Shown here: positions 31,840 to 41,187 of the stretch, in pieces
How positions within the stretch are numbered: position 1 is the stretch's first letter
How the letters are laid out: every line of letters starts with the position of its first letter
NCBI RefSeq assembly: GCF_003007785.1
Contig: NZ_PXOH01000035.1
Span: 1-44,743, forward strand
Length of the DNA: 44,743 nt
Direction of reading: 5' to 3'
DNA from: Aphanothece hegewaldii CCALA 016
GTDB lineage: Bacteria > Cyanobacteriota > Cyanobacteriia > Cyanobacteriales > Microcystaceae
Notes under the pieces: generated by a model
Databases searched by the model: none
Told to the model about the DNA's origin: nothing
Seen by the model: only the letters and a program-made list of their open reading frames with translations
Program-made: the position numbers and the translations under genes

Positions 31840-31898
31840 GTTTCTTTCCACAATATTTAATTATACAACAAAGTTTAAACTTTTGAACAACTTTTTTG

Positions 31899-31928
31899 AA
31901 AAAAAAGGGGAAAGTTGTTTGCTTTCCC
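31899..31928 (-). terminator. Rho-independent terminator of the LysM/M23 gene
   Basis: On the minus strand GGGAAAG-CAAACAA-CTTTCCC is followed at once by eight T. It begins 9 bases after the stop of the gene at 31937. Confidence 0.8.
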
Positions 31929-31936
31929 GAATGACA

Positions 31937-33817
31937 TTAACGACGCTCTCTCTTAGGTAAAAAGGCGATCGGATTAACGGCACCTTTTCCATTAGGATGT
32001 ACTTCAAAATGGAGATGGGGACCTGTGCTAAATCCTGTACTACCCATTTGTGCAATTTGTTGTCCTTGCTGTATTTGTTGACCGCGACGCACCAACAAAC
32101 GGCTATTGTGAGCATATAAAGTGACACTGCCATCAGGATGTTGAACTTTAACCAAATTGCCATAACCTCCGTTATTCCAACCGGCGGAGATCACTTGACC
32201 TGGTGCTGCTGCAATAATGGGTGTACCAACGGGAGCCGCGATATCAATTCCTCGGTGCATTCTTCCCCAACGTCTGCCATAACCCGAACTTAGAACCCCT
32301 TTTGCTGGCCAAATAAATCCTTGAAATACGGGTTGGGTTTCGGGTAAATATTGGTTAGGGTTATTCAGAGACGGAAATTCAGGATCAACGGTTGTACCGA
32401 CTGGAATCTGTAGATTATCAATATAAGGCTCTACTTGAATGGATGCTGTCCCCACAATGGTCGGTTTGTCATTAATGGGTCTTGATTCAATATTTTGGGG
32501 TCTTTTAAAGGCTGAACGCCTGTTATCGTGATCCCACTCTGAATTACGGGTTTGTGGTACTTCTATTTCAGTCGTGTCAGCGTCAATTGGAATACTAACA
32601 GACACTTGATCTCTAGGGTTTTCTTCAGCTTGTTCTAAATAAGCGAAATCTTCTCGTAATTTTTCGGTTTGAGTTTGTGTGGGAGATTCGACAGAAAGAC
32701 TAATGACTGAAGATTGGGAAGATGCGATCGCACTGTTCGGTTTAACTGCAAACCCTCTAGCTGTAGAAGTTGTTTCTATCGGTTTGACTTGGGGAACTGG
32801 TGGCAGTTGGTTCGCTTCTTGGACTTCAAGGGAATTAGAGGGAATAATCAAAGATTGATTCACCTTGATCGTATTTGGATCGGTGATTTTATTCGCTTCG
32901 GCTAATGCTTGTACTGATATACCATGAGATTTAGCGATCGTTTTCAGGGTATCTCCGACTTGAACTTTATAATAGGTTTCTTGATTCGGTGTAATCAGTT
33001 TCGGTGTTGGGAAGGCCACGGCGTGTTCTTCTGACACGGGTTCTGTATAGGATTCGACTACAGGGATTGATTGAGTAGATGCTACTGTAGTTGAAATTGT
33101 TGTTTGGGGTGTTACTTCGTCGTCTTTAATAAGTGTGGGTTGAGGCGGAATATTACTAACTTCTGTGTCTGGAGTGGGTACAACGATCGGAATAGGGTGA
33201 TTTAATTGGATCGCTAAAGAAGAAGATTCATCGATCTCATTAATCGGATCACTAAAGGGTTTGATGGGTTCTTCTACTACTGGAATTGGGGTTTGAGCGA
33301 TCACAGTAGGTTGAGAGATAATTTGATTAGACCGTAAAGCGGCTAGACTTTCTTGTAATTTTCTCCGGCTTTCTTTAAGATTGCTTAGAGATTGCTCCAA
33401 TTCTGGGGTAGAGATTTTTTCTGAGCGTGGAGATATTTGATTTTCAGGACTTGCAATTTTAAGAGTTTGTCCCACTTGTAGATCATATGATCGCTTAGGG
33501 TTATTTCCTTGTGCGATCGCTTCTGGTTCAAGATGATAGTTTTCAGGGCTTAGAATTAATGATGGATTCTGTTCGTTTTGTTCGACTGAAGTGCTTTGAG
33601 GGGTTGGTACATCAGCAGCAAACGCCGATTGATTTGTGTTCGCTAACAATAAGCTAGATGCTCCCATCGAAATCGCTAAACTCAGAATAACTGAACAGCA
33701 ATTTTTGTTTGTTCCTTCATTGGGGTTGTTCGTTTCTTCTAAAGAATCGGTCAACAAATCGATTAGAGATTGAGTGGTGTCTGTCAAATCTGAGGAAGTC
33801 GTTACCATTTTTTTCAT
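31937..33817 (-). CDS. LysM/M23 peptidoglycan-associated protein (NlpD/EnvC-like)
   Basis: The 626-residue protein has a hydrophobic export segment at about 43-66 (SVILSLAISMGASSLLLANT, ending SAFA), a partial LysM at about 110, a long low-complexity Pro/Ser/Thr/Gln linker, a clear LysM at about 282-325 (YYKVQVGDTLKTIAKSHGIS) and an M23 domain near the C-terminus with HRGID, YAHNS and HLHFE zinc-ligand motifs intact. It probably hydrolyses peptidoglycan crosslinks or activates such enzymes during division. It belongs to the chromosomal backbone right of the tRNA. The shorter protein at 609-1505 is a distant relative inside the island. Confidence 0.9.
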   Translation of the reverse strand: MKKMVTTSSDLTDTTQSLIDLLTDSLEETNNPNEGTNKNCCSVILSLAISMGASSLLLANTNQSAFAADVPTPQSTSVEQNEQNPSLILSPENYHLEPEAIAQGNNPKRSYDLQVGQTLKIASPENQISPRSEKISTPELEQSLSNLKESRRKLQESLAALRSNQIISQPTVIAQTPIPVVEEPIKPFSDPINEIDESSSLAIQLNHPIPIVVPTPDTEVSNIPPQPTLIKDDEVTPQTTISTTVASTQSIPVVESYTEPVSEEHAVAFPTPKLITPNQETYYKVQVGDTLKTIAKSHGISVQALAEANKITDPNTIKVNQSLIIPSNSLEVQEANQLPPVPQVKPIETTSTARGFAVKPNSAIASSQSSVISLSVESPTQTQTEKLREDFAYLEQAEENPRDQVSVSIPIDADTTEIEVPQTRNSEWDHDNRRSAFKRPQNIESRPINDKPTIVGTASIQVEPYIDNLQIPVGTTVDPEFPSLNNPNQYLPETQPVFQGFIWPAKGVLSSGYGRRWGRMHRGIDIAAPVGTPIIAAAPGQVISAGWNNGGYGNLVKVQHPDGSVTLYAHNSRLLVRRGQQIQQGQQIAQMGSTGFSTGPHLHFEVHPNGKGAVNPIAFLPKRERR

Positions 33818-34478
33818 AAATGCCTCTTTCTTTATAAACCTTTATCTCGTGTCATAAGTCCTTAATGTTCAATATGACTCGATTGGTCTTGTACGATAAC
33901 TGTGCTTTTTAACACAGGGTTTCTGTTTAGTCTGTTAATGAATTATGCCAAACACCTCACTTAAATCTATCTTTGGGTCATGATATCTATGAAAGGTTAG
34001 CTTAGTTTTCCCATTTACACAAGCCCGTCTCATCGCTCCATGAACTAAAATACCTCGTTTGATGGACTGGTTTTTAGAATGGATAGTTAGACGATTTTGT
34101 TCAAAGAAAGTTTCTGCCAATCCTAGAAAAATGATCTGTTTTTCTTGAAAAAGGCAATGCTCACCGCAAAACCCTCGGAAATTTTGATAAGCTAAGTCGA
34201 TCTTTTTTCGCATTTGGAGCAATTCCTTATACAAATTTCTTATTTTTGCGCTCTCAAGACGTGCTATAGTACGTCTTTACTCCTCACTCACCACATTATC
34301 TCTTAAAAGCTTTCTCTTGCTGAGTATGCCCAATTTAATGAGTCGATGTAACATGATCGCTCAAAGATTATTTTTTTGAGATCCAGCTTTCTAATGTTGG
34401 TCGAGAGGCAAAACTTTGATTATCATAAAAGGTGGTCTAAGTTCTCTGACTCAAATCCGTTCCACCGAGAGGACAAAA
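33818..34478. other. intergenic region upstream of clpS
   Basis: Apart from the doubtful frame at 33935-34213, it holds a perfect 7-bp dyad AAGACGT-GCTATAGT-ACGTCTT (34256-34277), which could be an operator or small hairpin. There is no T run after it. I see no RNA gene. Confidence 0.4.
33935..34213 (-). CDS. hypothetical protein, uncertain
   Basis: A frame of 92-99 codons (starts at ATG 34234 or ATG 34213) lies alone between the LysM/M23 gene and clpS. It begins MRKKIDLAYQNFRGFCGEH and contains three Cys and several His but no recognised motif. Codon use is not clearly gene-like. It could be a chance frame in the 660-base gap. If real it would be a small soluble protein. Confidence 0.3.
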   Translation of the reverse strand: MRKKIDLAYQNFRGFCGEHCLFQEKQIIFLGLAETFFEQNRLTIHSKNQSIKRGILVHGAMRRACVNGKTKLTFHRYHDPKIDLSEVFGIIH

Positions 34479-34769
34479 ATGATTTCAACAGAAGTAATAG
34501 AAAAAAGTACAACCTCAACCGTTCGTAAACATGCACCCCGTTATCGAGTTTTACTCCATAACGATGACTATAATTCGATGGAACACGTGGTACTAACTTT
34601 GATGCAAACGATCGCAGGAATGACCCAGCCTCAAGCGGTTGATATTATGATGGAAGCTCATACTAATGGGTTAGCTTTGGTGATCACTTGCGCTTTAGAA
34701 CACGCTGAGTTTTATAGTGAAACCTTAAAAGCAAATGGTTTAAGTAGTACTATTGAACCCGATGAGTAA
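34479..34769 (+). CDS. clpS: ATP-dependent Clp protease adaptor ClpS
   Basis: The frame opens at 34416 but ATG 34479, preceded by GAGAGGA, gives the normal length of 96 residues. Key ClpS features are YRVLLHNDDYNSMEHVV (the N-degron pocket Asn-Asp-Asp) and a later H-x-x-G-x-A-x-V pattern (AHTNGLALVITCALEHAE). ClpS delivers N-end-rule substrates to the ClpA/ClpC unfoldase. The CPBP protease gene follows after 2 bases, so the two are co-transcribed. Confidence 0.93.
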   Translation: MISTEVIEKSTTSTVRKHAPRYRVLLHNDDYNSMEHVVLTLMQTIAGMTQPQAVDIMMEAHTNGLALVITCALEHAEFYSETLKANGLSSTIEPDE

Positions 34770-34771
34770 AA

Positions 34772-35596
34772 GTGTTTAATAAACGTCTTGCTACTTACCC
34801 AGCACCATTGAGGCTGGGCATTTTCATTCTTATCTTAGTTTCATTATGGCTACCGTTGGCCATTCCGATTTATTTCTTTTTCCGTTCTGATCCTAATCTG
34901 GTTACGATCTTGACAATGGTGATCTTGTATGCTGAATTCCTTTGGTTACTGCGTCGCTGGAGTCGTCAAGTTCATCATCATGATCAAGGTTTAACACATT
35001 ATGGGATTATGTGGACTCATCAGAATCGTGTTGAGTTCATTAATGGTTTAAGTATTGGTTTTCTACTGGTTTGGTTGCTATTTATCGTCGAAGCTGTTTT
35101 CTCCTGGGTGACATTTAAAACGCCTACTGCATCGATTGGACGTATTATCTTAGAAGGGCTGATCGTCTCTTTTGGGATCGGTTTTGCTGAAGAATTATTT
35201 TTTCGTGGCTGGATTTTAGATGAACTAGAAAAGGACTATAATCTTACTACGGCGATTTGGGAAACTGCGCTACTGTATTCATCCTTCCATTTTCTTAAAC
35301 CGATCGCAGAAATTATTCGGACTTTCCCTCAGTTTCCCGCTTTAGTTTTATTGGGTTTAACGTTAGGTATAACAAAACATCTTAACCGAGGTCGCTTAGG
35401 AATGAGCATCGGTATACACGGGGGGCTAGTCTGGGGCTATTATGTCATTCAGGTGGGTCAGTTGATCACTTATACTAATACTGTATCTCCTTTAATTACA
35501 GGAGTCGATCGCAACCCATTAGCGGGTGTAATGGGCTTATTTTTCCTCAGTATTCTATACTTTGTGGTCAGACGCAAACAATCCCTCAATCCTTAA
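34772..35596 (+). CDS. CPBP-family intramembrane metalloprotease
   Basis: The 274-residue membrane protein starts at GTG 34772, two bases after the clpS stop. It has about seven hydrophobic segments. The CPBP/Abi signature EELFFRGWILDEL (EExxxR) lies at about 148-160, followed by SSFHF, and GMSIGIHGGLVWG provides the third motif His. The family cleaves or processes membrane-bound substrates. Coupling to clpS suggests proteolysis functions together, but no specific substrate can be named. Confidence 0.9.
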   Translation: MFNKRLATYPAPLRLGIFILILVSLWLPLAIPIYFFFRSDPNLVTILTMVILYAEFLWLLRRWSRQVHHHDQGLTHYGIMWTHQNRVEFINGLSIGFLLVWLLFIVEAVFSWVTFKTPTASIGRIILEGLIVSFGIGFAEELFFRGWILDELEKDYNLTTAIWETALLYSSFHFLKPIAEIIRTFPQFPALVLLGLTLGITKHLNRGRLGMSIGIHGGLVWGYYVIQVGQLITYTNTVSPLITGVDRNPLAGVMGLFFLSILYFVVRRKQSLNP

Positions 35597-35599
35597 TAT

Positions 35600-35635
35600 T
35601 CTTGGTTGTTTTAAGCAAAATACCCGCAACCAAGA
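35600..35635. terminator. hairpin between CPBP protease and recJ
   Basis: TCTTGGTTG (35600-35608) and CAACCAAGA (35627-35635) form a 9-bp perfect stem with an 18-base loop right after the protease stop. No T run follows, so it may be a weak terminator or an mRNA-stabilising hairpin. Confidence 0.35.
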
Positions 35636-35673
35636 GAAAATAAAAGTCTAAAATCTGCTCATGCTACTACACA

Positions 35674-37641
35674 ATGTCTCATTCATTACCCGATCAACGC
35701 TGGTTTATTGCTCAAGCTAATAAGACATCGGTTGAACATTTAGTACAAAATACAGGATTATTCCCCATCCTCGCCCAAGTTTTACTCAATAGAGAGATTA
35801 TTACTTCAGATCTCGCTCAGATTTATCTTAACCCTGAAAGTCAAAATCTTCCCTCACCTCTAGATGAGTTTTCTGATCTTAAACTGAGTGTAGACTTATT
35901 AGCCGAAGCGATCGCATCTCAAGACAAAATTATTATTTGTGGGGATTATGATGCAGATGGCATGACCAGTACTGCAGTACTACTCCGCTCACTAACACAT
36001 TTAGGCGCAGATGTCAACTATCTGATTCCGTCTCGCATGAAAGAAGGATACGGAATTAATACTCGTATCGTTGAAGAATGCGCCTCGGCTGGAGTTGGTG
36101 TTATTCTAACGGTTGATAATGGAATTTCCGCCTATGAACCGATTGCGAGGGCTGTAGAATTAGGATTAACGGTTATTATTACGGATCATCACGATTTACC
36201 CGAAATTTTACCCCCTGCCGATGCGATTCTCAATCCTAAATTACTTTCTTTTAATTCACCCTATCAAGGTTTAGCAGGTGTGGGCGTTGCTTATATTTTA
36301 GCGGTCACTACGGCACAACATTTAGGAAAATTACAGGGATTAACGGATCAACTCTTAGAACTATTCACACTGGGAACTATAGCAGATTTAGCCCCTTTGA
36401 CTGGGGTAAACCGTCGCTGGTTAAAACGGGGTTTAAAAAAGTTGCCCAAGTCTAAACTAGCAGGAATACAAGCATTGATGCAGAAATCGGGGGTGAGTGA
36501 TCAACAAAAACCAGTCAAACCCGATGATATTGGTTTTAGATTAGGCCCTAGAATTAATGCTGTAGGACGTATTGGCGATCCGCAAATTGTAATTGAACTC
36601 CTGACAACGGATGATCCCGAAATTGCTAAAATGAGGGCGATGCAATGCGAACAAATCAACCATCAGCGTCAAACTTTATGCGAACAAATAGAATTAGAAG
36701 CGATTCATTTGATCGAAAATACTCCGATACAATGGAAAAGCGATCGTATTTTAGTTGTTGTTCACCCAGAATGGCATCATGGAGTAATCGGAATTGTCGC
36801 ATCTCGTTTAGTTGAACGTTACGGGGTTCCTGTTTTTATTGGAACTTATGAGGAAGAAGATACGACTAAGATTAGAGGATCGGCCAGAGGAATACAAGAA
36901 TTTAATGTATTTGAAGCGTTAGAGTTTTGTCGAGATCTTTTAGGTAAATTTGGTGGACATAAAGCAGCAGGTGGGTTTAGTTTAGCCACTGAAAATTTAG
37001 AGTTATTTAAAAAGCGTTTAAGTCAGTTTGCCCATCAATGTCTTAAAATCGAATATCTTAAACCTTTGGTTAAAATTGATGCCCAAGCTAATTTTAGTCA
37101 ATTGAATGCTGCACTCTATCAACAAATTGATAGTCTACAACCTTGGGGAATTGGAAATGATTTTCCTGTATTTTGGACAGAAAATGTTAGAGTAATTGAA
37201 CAGAGAATGATCGGAAAAAATCATCTCAAGGTAACTTTAGCGCAAGATGATGGCTGTCAGATTAAAGCGATCGCATGGCGTTGGGGTCAATATTTTCCTC
37301 TACCTCCTCGCTTTGATGTCGCCTATAAATTACGAGAAAACATCTGGAATGGTAACACAGATATTGAATTAGAAATTATCGGAATTCGACTTACTAACAT
37401 CCAAAATAATGTTATAAAAAAAGCCAGTTTTCAATATAAAGGACGTGCTTATATTTGTAGTCATTGGCAAGAAATAGACGAATTACGCATTAAAAATGAG
37501 GAAGGTAAAGTCTTATCTGTCAAACGAGGACATCGCTCAGGTTTATTAGGCATTAATCGAGAAACTGCTGAAACAATTGATGTTACACAACCCCATTATT
37601 ATCAATTAATTAAAGAAGCTATAGCCGCGTTATCTGGTTAA
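35674..37641 (+). CDS. recJ: single-stranded-DNA-specific exonuclease RecJ
   Basis: The 655-residue protein has DHH phosphoesterase motifs in order: GDYDADGMTSTAVL (motif I), TVDNG, ITDHHDLPE (motif III) and LAGVGVAYILA. The DHHA1 domain follows with the GKFGGHKAAGGFSL signature. An OB-like C-terminal part ends near residue 580, with an extra 70-residue tail common in cyanobacterial RecJ. It degrades single-stranded DNA 5' to 3' in recombination and repair. It faces glsA, with two bases between the stops. Confidence 0.95.
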   Translation: MSHSLPDQRWFIAQANKTSVEHLVQNTGLFPILAQVLLNREIITSDLAQIYLNPESQNLPSPLDEFSDLKLSVDLLAEAIASQDKIIICGDYDADGMTSTAVLLRSLTHLGADVNYLIPSRMKEGYGINTRIVEECASAGVGVILTVDNGISAYEPIARAVELGLTVIITDHHDLPEILPPADAILNPKLLSFNSPYQGLAGVGVAYILAVTTAQHLGKLQGLTDQLLELFTLGTIADLAPLTGVNRRWLKRGLKKLPKSKLAGIQALMQKSGVSDQQKPVKPDDIGFRLGPRINAVGRIGDPQIVIELLTTDDPEIAKMRAMQCEQINHQRQTLCEQIELEAIHLIENTPIQWKSDRILVVVHPEWHHGVIGIVASRLVERYGVPVFIGTYEEEDTTKIRGSARGIQEFNVFEALEFCRDLLGKFGGHKAAGGFSLATENLELFKKRLSQFAHQCLKIEYLKPLVKIDAQANFSQLNAALYQQIDSLQPWGIGNDFPVFWTENVRVIEQRMIGKNHLKVTLAQDDGCQIKAIAWRWGQYFPLPPRFDVAYKLRENIWNGNTDIELEIIGIRLTNIQNNVIKKASFQYKGRAYICSHWQEIDELRIKNEEGKVLSVKRGHRSGLLGINRETAETIDVTQPHYYQLIKEAIAALSG

Positions 37642-37643
37642 AA

Positions 37644-38540
37644 TTAGTTGAGAAAATCAGCTATTTTTTCAATTAAAAATAACCCAGCTACAGAATTTCC
37701 ATGATCATTTAAAGGAGGACTATAACAAGCAATAATACCTTGTTGGGGAACGATGGATAACATTGCACCACTAACCCCAGATTTTGTGGGAAATTCTTGA
37801 TTAAAAGCTAAAGTTTGTGATTCTTCATAGAGTCCACATTCTCTCAGAATTTCGTGTACAATTTGACGATTTTGTGATGAGATTAAAGGAGAATTAATTA
37901 AAAGCATTCCTAACTTAGCTAAATCAATAATATTGCCCGAAAGACAACAAATTTGTTGATAAGTATCTAAGGCTATTTCTAAATTTTCTAAGTATCCGCT
38001 TTTGTGTAATTCTTCAGCTAAAGCTATATTTTTCGGATTGGGTAAAGAACGAACAGAATCTAGCATATTTTCATCTAAAAAAAGGTTACTACCGCTACAT
38101 TCATTTAACCAAATTCGTAAATTATTACAGCAATCATTAGATTTTTTTCCAGGTAATAAACCAGCGAGAGTTATGGCACCACTATTAATCATTGGATTTC
38201 GCGGTAAACCTTGATCTAATTGCAGTTGTGTTAAAGAATTAAAGGGATATTCAGACGCTTTTGTCCCGACTCTTTTTAAAACAAATTCTTCACCATATAA
38301 AGAAAGTAAATAAAGCAATGAAAAAACTTTGCTCACACTCATTAAAGAAAAAGTTTTAGCCATATTTCCCACTGCAACACAATAATTATCTTGGGTGAGT
38401 AGGTAAAAAGCTAACTCATTTGGATCAGCTTGACCGAGTAATGGGATATAATTAGGCAATTGACCCAGATGTATTTGTTTTTTGGCTTGTACGAGCCATT
38501 CATTGAGTTTATCGCCTTGAATAGAATTAAGAGGTTTCAT
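37644..38540 (-). CDS. glsA: glutaminase A
   Basis: The 298-residue protein belongs to the serine-dependent beta-lactamase-like glutaminase family. It shows the catalytic Ser-x-x-Lys as SVSK (about 69-72), NPMINSGAI, the conserved Tyr in YQQICCLSGN, and KSGVSGAMLSIVPQQGI. It converts glutamine to glutamate and ammonia in the cytosol. Its start overlaps the stop of the HAD gene by four bases (ATGA), so the two are translated in series. Confidence 0.95.
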   Translation of the reverse strand: MKPLNSIQGDKLNEWLVQAKKQIHLGQLPNYIPLLGQADPNELAFYLLTQDNYCVAVGNMAKTFSLMSVSKVFSLLYLLSLYGEEFVLKRVGTKASEYPFNSLTQLQLDQGLPRNPMINSGAITLAGLLPGKKSNDCCNNLRIWLNECSGSNLFLDENMLDSVRSLPNPKNIALAEELHKSGYLENLEIALDTYQQICCLSGNIIDLAKLGMLLINSPLISSQNRQIVHEILRECGLYEESQTLAFNQEFPTKSGVSGAMLSIVPQQGIIACYSPPLNDHGNSVAGLFLIEKIADFLN

Positions 38541-39307
38541 AAATTTTTCTGAGATAAAATTAAATTAGCTAATTCAGAAAATCCGTCGCATTCAGGTTTA
38601 TTAGTTATATAACGGGGTGAGTGTTTTAACTGAGATAAATAGTGGGAAATATTAGCGACACCTACCGAAATAGGGAATAATTCTGGATTAAATAAAGGTT
38701 CATCATTTAGACTATCACCAACGGTCATAACTTCGTAAGGACTTAAAATAGAAAAATGTTTTTTTAAAACTTGTAAAAGACTATTTGCTTTATTTTGCTG
38801 TAACGGTTTAATATGACATTGAATGGTACTATAAGTAAAACTCCAATTTTTAGATTGACAAAATTGATTAATTTTTTGGAGATCAGATAAAGTTAATCCT
38901 TGAAGCTCAAAAGTCCAATCAGTTATCCGAAATGTATTATCAAAAGATTCTTCAAGATGAGGAAAAAAATTTTGTAACTCTTGAAATGTTTCTCTTAATG
39001 CCTGACGATGGGATACTAAATTATCAATAGAAATCAAAATTTCTGGCTCGTCATGAGATGATGGAAAATAGATACCGCCATTTTCTGCGATCGCACCCTC
39101 AATGGGTAAATAAGTTCTAATTCCATCAACCCAAGCAACTGAGCGTCCTGTTACGATTAGGACAGTAATATCATGTTTAGCCAACTTTTCGAGCGTTTGT
39201 AATAGCTTTGGGCTAAACTTGCCTTTTTTTGTGAGCGTACCATCTAAATCGGTGGCAATCAGTCGAATTTGTCTTAAATCAGCATTTTTAATCGATAAAG
39301 GCTGCAT
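38537..39307 (-). CDS. HAD-superfamily sugar-phosphatase-like hydrolase
   Basis: The 256-residue protein has HAD motif I DLDGTLT (about 19-25), motif II VTGRS, a cap with AENGGIYF, a Lys before the end and motif IV GDSLNDEPLF. The arrangement fits the Cof/SPP/mannosyl-phosphoglycerate phosphatase group, which removes phosphate from sugars or sugar-phosphate derivatives. Substrate cannot be chosen from sequence. It is the upstream partner of glsA in a two-gene operon with a four-base overlap. Confidence 0.88.
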   Translation of the reverse strand: MQPLSIKNADLRQIRLIATDLDGTLTKKGKFSPKLLQTLEKLAKHDITVLIVTGRSVAWVDGIRTYLPIEGAIAENGGIYFPSSHDEPEILISIDNLVSHRQALRETFQELQNFFPHLEESFDNTFRITDWTFELQGLTLSDLQKINQFCQSKNWSFTYSTIQCHIKPLQQNKANSLLQVLKKHFSILSPYEVMTVGDSLNDEPLFNPELFPISVGVANISHYLSQLKHSPRYITNKPECDGFSELANLILSQKNL

Positions 39308-39342
39308 AAAGTTATAATAGCAGGATCACAAGAAAGCATAAC

Positions 39343-39516
39343 TTAACCCGTAGATGATTGCTCAATAACTGGATAAATTTGACTTGATTCTACGTTTTTG
39401 CCTACACAAAGATCTACCTTTAGCTGAGACTGAATTACAATCCAAGTACCAGTTTTAGGATCTCGATAGGTTGTAAATGGGTTAGGTTGTAAGGGGTCAT
39501 TGGAGACTCTAGCCAT
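39343..39516 (-). CDS. 57-residue conserved-looking small protein
   Basis: ATG 39516 to TAA 39343. The product begins MARVSNDPLQPNPFTTYRDP, continues KTGTWIVIQSQL and contains one Cys. The NDPLxPNPFTTYRDPxTG start looks familiar from small conserved cyanobacterial proteins (recollection only). It fills most of the gap between the HAD and epimerase genes, reads leftward like the HAD gene, and stops 36 bases before that gene's start. An AT-rich region with TATAAT-like sequence lies upstream. Confidence 0.65.
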   Translation of the reverse strand: MARVSNDPLQPNPFTTYRDPKTGTWIVIQSQLKVDLCVGKNVESSQIYPVIEQSSTG

Positions 39517-39713
39517 TTTTAATGTTATAATATTTTCCTTAATACTTATGGTAATAGGATTTCAGCAAATGCAAAGTGATCTAGAAGCGATAAAATTGTG
39601 ATCTCGATCACTTGTTAATTTTCCAAAAAGTTATAAAAAAACAGTAAGATAAGCAAAAAATCATCGAGTTGTCATGACTCGGTTTACAAATAAACGCTGA
39701 CTTATCAAACAGA

Positions 39714-40661
39714 ATGGCTACTCATATTGTTACTGGTGTTGCGGGTTTTATTGGTTCTCATTTAGCAGAAACTTTACTGCAACAAGGAGAAAAGGTTATT
39801 GGTGTGGATCAATTCAATGATTATTATGACACCACACTCAAGCGAAAAAATGTACTACCACTACAGCAATACAAAGATTTTGAATTGATAGAAGCTGATA
39901 TCCAACAGCTAGATTGGTTAACGCTTTTAAAAGAAGTTGAGACGGTTTTTCATCAAGCAGCCCAAGCCGGGGTTAGAGCAAGTTGGGGATCTGGCTTTCG
40001 TCATTATACCGAACGCAACATCAACGCGACACAAATTATTTTAGAAGCGGTGAAAGAAACTCCCGCCCTAAAACGGTTGGTTTTTGCTTCTACTTCTTCG
40101 GTATACGGAAATGCAGAAACGTTACCCACATCCGAAATTATTCCCCCTCAGCCTGTTTCTCCTTATGGGATTACAAAACTTGCCGCAGAACGCTTATGCT
40201 GGCTATATCATCATAATTTTGGCGTTCCAGTAACGGCTTTACGCTATTTTACTGTTTATGGGCCGCGTCAACGTCCTGATATGGCTTTTCATAAGTTTTT
40301 TAAAGCGGCTATTTTTAAAAATTCTATTCCGATTTATGGTGATGGTAAGCAAACAAGAGATTTTACTTTTGTAAGTGATGCTGTAGCGGCTAATTTGGCG
40401 GCGGCAACTTGCTCACAAGCGGTGGGAGAAGTGTTTAATATTGGTGGAGGTAGTCGGGTCTTTTTATGCGATGTTTTAGATAAAATTGATGAAATTGTGG
40501 GTTATAAAATAATAAGAGATCACCAAGAACAAGCGATGGGCGATGCACGTCATACCGGTGCAGATACGACTAAAGCTAAACAGTTAATTGGGTTTAATCC
40601 TCAAGTTTCTTTAGATGATGGTTTAGCTCAAGAATGGGAATGGATTCAAGGTTTGTATTAG
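39714..40661 (+). CDS. NAD-dependent nucleotide-sugar epimerase/dehydratase
   Basis: The 315-residue extended short-chain dehydrogenase has the NAD fold motif TGVAGFIGSHLAE at the start, the catalytic Ser-Thr region FASTSSVYG, the Tyr-Lys pair in YGITK, and RYFTVYGPRQRPDMAFHKF for substrate binding. It resembles UDP-glucuronate or UDP-glucose 4-epimerases. It probably supplies sugars for surface polysaccharide. The start at ATG 39714 opens the fold correctly. Confidence 0.9.
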   Translation: MATHIVTGVAGFIGSHLAETLLQQGEKVIGVDQFNDYYDTTLKRKNVLPLQQYKDFELIEADIQQLDWLTLLKEVETVFHQAAQAGVRASWGSGFRHYTERNINATQIILEAVKETPALKRLVFASTSSVYGNAETLPTSEIIPPQPVSPYGITKLAAERLCWLYHHNFGVPVTALRYFTVYGPRQRPDMAFHKFFKAAIFKNSIPIYGDGKQTRDFTFVSDAVAANLAAATCSQAVGEVFNIGGGSRVFLCDVLDKIDEIVGYKIIRDHQEQAMGDARHTGADTTKAKQLIGFNPQVSLDDGLAQEWEWIQGLY

Positions 40662-40774
40662 TTAAACAAGAGGGTTTGTCGAGTGAATTGGGTTGGGAAA
40701 CCAAACCCCTACTAAAAAATCTATCTTTTTTTAAGATTAATAACCATAATAATATCTAACTTTTTTATATTCTA

Positions 40775-41098
40775 TTAACGAGATTTTCGTTTCCACAAAC
40801 GCAAGATTAAGCCTAAACTCACCACAATATAACCCGAAGTTAGTAACCCATTAAAATACAGCAATCTTAAGGTTGTGGTTGGGAGAGCAAAACTCGAACT
40901 CGTCCATAATAAAATATAAGCGATCGCCCAAGTTAAAGTTAAAGTAACCGAAATTCTGCTCACTGATTTTTGTGCCGAATTTCCTTTACCGTGGTAAAGT
41001 GTCCACATCGCAGGTATCCAACCCACGACAGGAATTAAATAAACCATCAATTGCAATTTATTAAGTTTTGTTTCATAAAAAGGATCAGAATTATTCAT
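40775..41098 (-). CDS. small membrane protein (cyanobacterial, unknown)
   Basis: The 107-residue protein has three hydrophobic segments (about 16-33, 50-67, 78-98: LQLMVYLIPVVGWIPAMWTL, VTLTLTWAIAYILLW, GYIVVSLGLILRLW) and a basic end KRKSR. I do not recognise a named family. It lies between the epimerase and the tnpB element, reading leftward, and has no evident operon partner. Confidence 0.7.
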   Translation of the reverse strand: MNNSDPFYETKLNKLQLMVYLIPVVGWIPAMWTLYHGKGNSAQKSVSRISVTLTLTWAIAYILLWTSSSFALPTTTLRLLYFNGLLTSGYIVVSLGLILRLWKRKSR

Positions 41099-41187
41099 CG
41101 AAAATTTGGGTTAGAAACCCCGTCCTTAAGGACGGCTTTACTCTTTAATTGTACTATTTTCACAAAAGATATGCTAGAATGTAAGGC

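Noticed and set aside
40690..40715. GGGTTGG-GAAA-CCAAACCC as terminator of the epimerase gene
   Set aside because: The arms do not pair cleanly and no T run follows closely; may be a dispersed repeat.
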